Assembly: GCA_003249585.1 (NCBI GenBank)
Contig: QKIM01000381.1
Span: forward strand, 1-7,521
DNA length: 7,521 bases
Origin: Deltaproteobacteria bacterium
Lineage (GTDB): Bacteria; Myxococcota_A; Polyangia; HGW-17
Reading direction: 5' to 3'
The position numbers and the translations under genes were made by a program. Positions 5,674 to 7,521 of the stretch are shown here, one piece after another. Every line of letters starts with the position of its first letter. The stretch's first letter is position 1. A model generated the notes under the pieces. The model searched no databases, had not been told where the DNA came from, and saw only the letters and a program-made list of their open reading frames with translations.

Positions 5674-6350
5674 TCAGGCCAACGGTTCTGTCTGGAGACC
5701 TCGAAAGCCTTCCACGTCGCATCGGCTCCATCTGGTCCACTGCGCTGGGAGAGCGGATCCGCTCCGCCGGTGCGGTGCGGATCTATCTGGCCGGAGGACG
5801 GACGCTGGGGCTCATGGTGGAAACGGTTCAGGCGGCGCTCACTCCCGGGACCCTGGCCCATATCTTCCTGACCGACGAAAGGCTGTCTCCCAAAGAGACC
5901 AATGGGGCGTCCGTTGCGCCGATCCTTTCGGAGATTCCATGTGTATTTTACCCCTTTCCGACGACGGGGTCTCCCGAAGACGCCATGGCAGCCTATTCAG
6001 AGAGCTGCCAGTCACTGGGCGCCCTCCCGACCCTGGCGCTCCTGAGCGTGGGGGAGGACGGACATGTCGCCTCCATCTTCCCCGGAAGGGACCATCTCGA
6101 AGCCCTCGAGCCCATGGCCCTCTTTCTCGAGCCAGCGTCACCGAAACCGCCGTCCCGACGGGTGAGCTTCTCCCCGGCGACCTTCCTGACGGCGGACCTC
6201 GTGGCGCTCTTCTTCATGGGGAGCCCCAAGAGAGCGGTGTATTCCCGATTTCTCGAGGGCGGTGCCCGGTTCCCCCTGGCAGCGCTGGCCGCTCATGAGC
6301 GGCTCATCGTCGTCTCCGACATCGGGGGAAGCCGAAGCGAGGAGGAATGA
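5670..6350 (+). CDS. pgl: 6-phosphogluconolactonase
   Basis: This enzyme hydrolyses 6-phosphoglucono-1,5-lactone to 6-phosphogluconate, the middle oxidative pentose phosphate step. The protein is 226 residues with a GTG start, close to the family's 230-240. Motifs of the DevB/Pgl family in the isomerase-like fold are LAGGRT (40-45, in place of the common SGGST), FLTDERLSP (66-74), and the active-site segment VGEDGHVASIFPG (127-139) with His132. The start shares GTGA with the gnd stop, giving likely translational coupling. An in-frame ATG at 5514 would add 52 residues inside gnd with no family resemblance and was rejected. The substitution in the first motif is a mild oddity; with gnd and zwf on either side the function is well supported by context. 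Confidence 0.92.
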   Translation: MIRPTVLSGDLESLPRRIGSIWSTALGERIRSAGAVRIYLAGGRTLGLMVETVQAALTPGTLAHIFLTDERLSPKETNGASVAPILSEIPCVFYPFPTTGSPEDAMAAYSESCQSLGALPTLALLSVGEDGHVASIFPGRDHLEALEPMALFLEPASPKPPSRRVSFSPATFLTADLVALFFMGSPKRAVYSRFLEGGARFPLAALAAHERLIVVSDIGGSRSEEE

Positions 6351-6351
6351 G

Positions 6352-7521
6352 ATGTCTATGCGTGCTGTCATAACGCTGTTCGGTGCAACCGGAGACCTTG
6401 TCCGAGGAAAACTGATCGGAGCCCTCGCGCGGCTCTATCGACGTGGGGTGCTCTCCGATCGGACTCCCATCCTCTTCGTCGGCCGCAGGGACTATTCGCT
6501 CCCTGAATTCATCGCCTCCACGGGATACACGCCCCGTGAGGGCGAGGAGGGATTTCTTGGCCTCTGGCATTACGGTCGCATGGACATCGAGCGCGATGGG
6601 ATCGAGGTCCTCGATGCGCTCCTCGCGCCGCTCCATGAGCGCCACGACACTGGGGGAAACCTCCTCACCTACCTGGCCATCTCGCCACACCTCTTCGCAC
6701 GCGTAGTGCCCCTCATTCGAGCTCCTCGGCCCGATGCCTGGTCCCGGGTCGTATTCGAGAAACCCTTCGGACATGACACGAACTCCGCCCGCGAGCTCAA
6801 CAGGGTCGTGGAGGCACGCTTCCCCGAGGAGAGCGTGTACAGAATTGATCATTATCTTGGGAAGGAGCTCGTGCAGACCATCCTGGCCTTGCGGTTTGCC
6901 AACCCCATCTTCGAGCACATCTGGAGCGCCCAGGTCGTTGACCATGTGCAGATCACCGTGGCGGAAGAGGTCGGGGTGGGGTCTCGGAGCGGATACTACG
7001 AACGCTCCGGAGCGCTGCGGGACATGGTTCAGAACCACCTGCTGCAGCTCGTGGCGCTCACGGCCATGGAGCCCCCCGAATCCCTCGACGCCGACAGCGT
7101 TCGTGAAGCCAAGACCAGCCTGCTGCGTGCGGTCCGGACACCTCGGTGCATGGACTTCACCACCGGACAGTATGCCCGGGGGACCATCCATGGCGAGGAG
7201 ATCCCCGCCTACCGGGAGGAGCAGGGGATCGCCCCGGGCAGCACCGTGGAGACCTTTCTCGCCCTGCGGCTCACCATCGACGCTCCCCGCTGGGAGGGCG
7301 TCCCCTTCTACCTGCGGACCGGCAAGCGGCTCTCGGCCCGCGAGGCGAGGGTCGACGTGGTCCTGCGTCCGCCCGAGGCCGGCTTCCTCAGACCGTGGGT
7401 GGACAAGCTGAGCGCCAACGTCATCTCCATACGGGTCCAGCCCGATGAGGGGGTGGACATCGCCTTTTTGGTCAAGGAGCCCGGCGCGTCCATGCGCCTC
7501 GGGGAGGCCGTGCTGGACTTC
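6352..7521 (+). CDS. zwf: Glucose-6-phosphate 1-dehydrogenase, N-terminal 390 residues (cut by window end)
   Basis: This enzyme oxidises glucose-6-phosphate to 6-phosphogluconolactone with NAD(P)+, the entry step of the oxidative pentose phosphate pathway. The frame is open from ATG 6352 to the window end; the family is about 490-510 residues, so roughly 100-120 are missing. Motifs are the coenzyme loop LFGATGDL (9-16), Lys20, Arg45-Arg46 after the second strand, consistent with NADP use, EKPFG (136-140) with substrate-binding Lys137, the signature RIDHYLGKE (164-172) with phosphate-binding His167 and Lys171, and ALRDMVQNHLLQ with probable catalytic base His229. The usual KRKL after the coenzyme loop reads VRGKL here. 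GGAGG at 6341-6345 lies 6 nt before the ATG, and only one base separates it from the pgl stop. Confidence 0.96.
   Translation, partial: MSMRAVITLFGATGDLVRGKLIGALARLYRRGVLSDRTPILFVGRRDYSLPEFIASTGYTPREGEEGFLGLWHYGRMDIERDGIEVLDALLAPLHERHDTGGNLLTYLAISPHLFARVVPLIRAPRPDAWSRVVFEKPFGHDTNSARELNRVVEARFPEESVYRIDHYLGKELVQTILALRFANPIFEHIWSAQVVDHVQITVAEEVGVGSRSGYYERSGALRDMVQNHLLQLVALTAMEPPESLDADSVREAKTSLLRAVRTPRCMDFTTGQYARGTIHGEEIPAYREEQGIAPGSTVETFLALRLTIDAPRWEGVPFYLRTGKRLSAREARVDVVLRPPEAGFLRPWVDKLSANVISIRVQPDEGVDIAFLVKEPGASMRLGEAVLDF

Noticed and set aside
6304..7191. 295-residue leftward open frame opposite pgl and zwf
   Set aside because: It is antisense to clear Zwf signatures, has no domain resemblance, and is explained by third-position GC bias.
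6734..7411. 225-residue rightward open frame inside zwf
   Set aside because: It is low-complexity Ser/Pro/Arg translation typical of an out-of-frame reading of a GC-rich gene.
1..7521. Mobile element, defence island, CRISPR array, tRNA or attachment site
   Set aside because: No transposase, integrase, spaced direct repeats, terminal inverted repeats or tRNA-like folds were recognised; gene content is metabolic and regulatory.

Overview
This window is a gene-dense, GC-rich bacterial chromosome segment. Seven genes read rightward, and one partial gene reads leftward off the left edge. The gene mix suggests a deltaproteobacterial or myxobacterial-type organism: a Hanks-type Ser/Thr kinase with a C-terminal membrane anchor, small Cys-rich lipoproteins with Asp after the lipid-bearing Cys, and a proteobacterial NikR. 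That placement is inference from gene content only; no rRNA or other phylogenetic marker is present. I see no mobile elements, tRNAs, rRNAs, CRISPR arrays or integration sites.

Left edge (1-285). The first 42 codons of a leftward lipoprotein gene occupy 1-127. A 158-nt divergent intergenic region follows, holding a perfect 6-bp GC-rich inverted repeat (191-208) and an AT-rich stretch that probably contains the rightward promoter.

First rightward cluster (286-4669). Five tightly packed genes: a cytoplasmic GH13 (alpha-amylase superfamily) enzyme, a small Cys-rich lipoprotein overlapping it by ATGA, a Ser/Thr kinase overlapping that by one base, an unusual extended uracil phosphoribosyltransferase-like protein 13 nt further on, and a complete NikR nickel-responsive repressor 17 nt after that. 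The first three are probably translationally coupled. A possible terminator lies just after nikR (4671-4703).

Second rightward cluster (4753 to the right edge). An 83-nt gap with an AT-rich promoter-like stretch precedes an oxidative pentose phosphate operon: short-form 6-phosphogluconate dehydrogenase (gnd), 6-phosphogluconolactonase (pgl, GTG start overlapping gnd) and glucose-6-phosphate dehydrogenase (zwf, cut by the window end). Gene order is the reverse of the reaction order. These three enzymes convert glucose-6-phosphate to ribulose-5-phosphate plus reducing equivalents.

How the parts may fit together: the GH13 enzyme handles alpha-glucans, the PPP operon consumes glucose-6-phosphate and makes pentose phosphate, and the UPRT-like protein would use PRPP, which derives from pentose phosphate. 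A membrane-anchored kinase and a co-translated lipoprotein sit among them and could form a small signalling unit. This link is inference. The window holds recognisable families in an unusual arrangement; it does not show an obviously new defence or mobile system.
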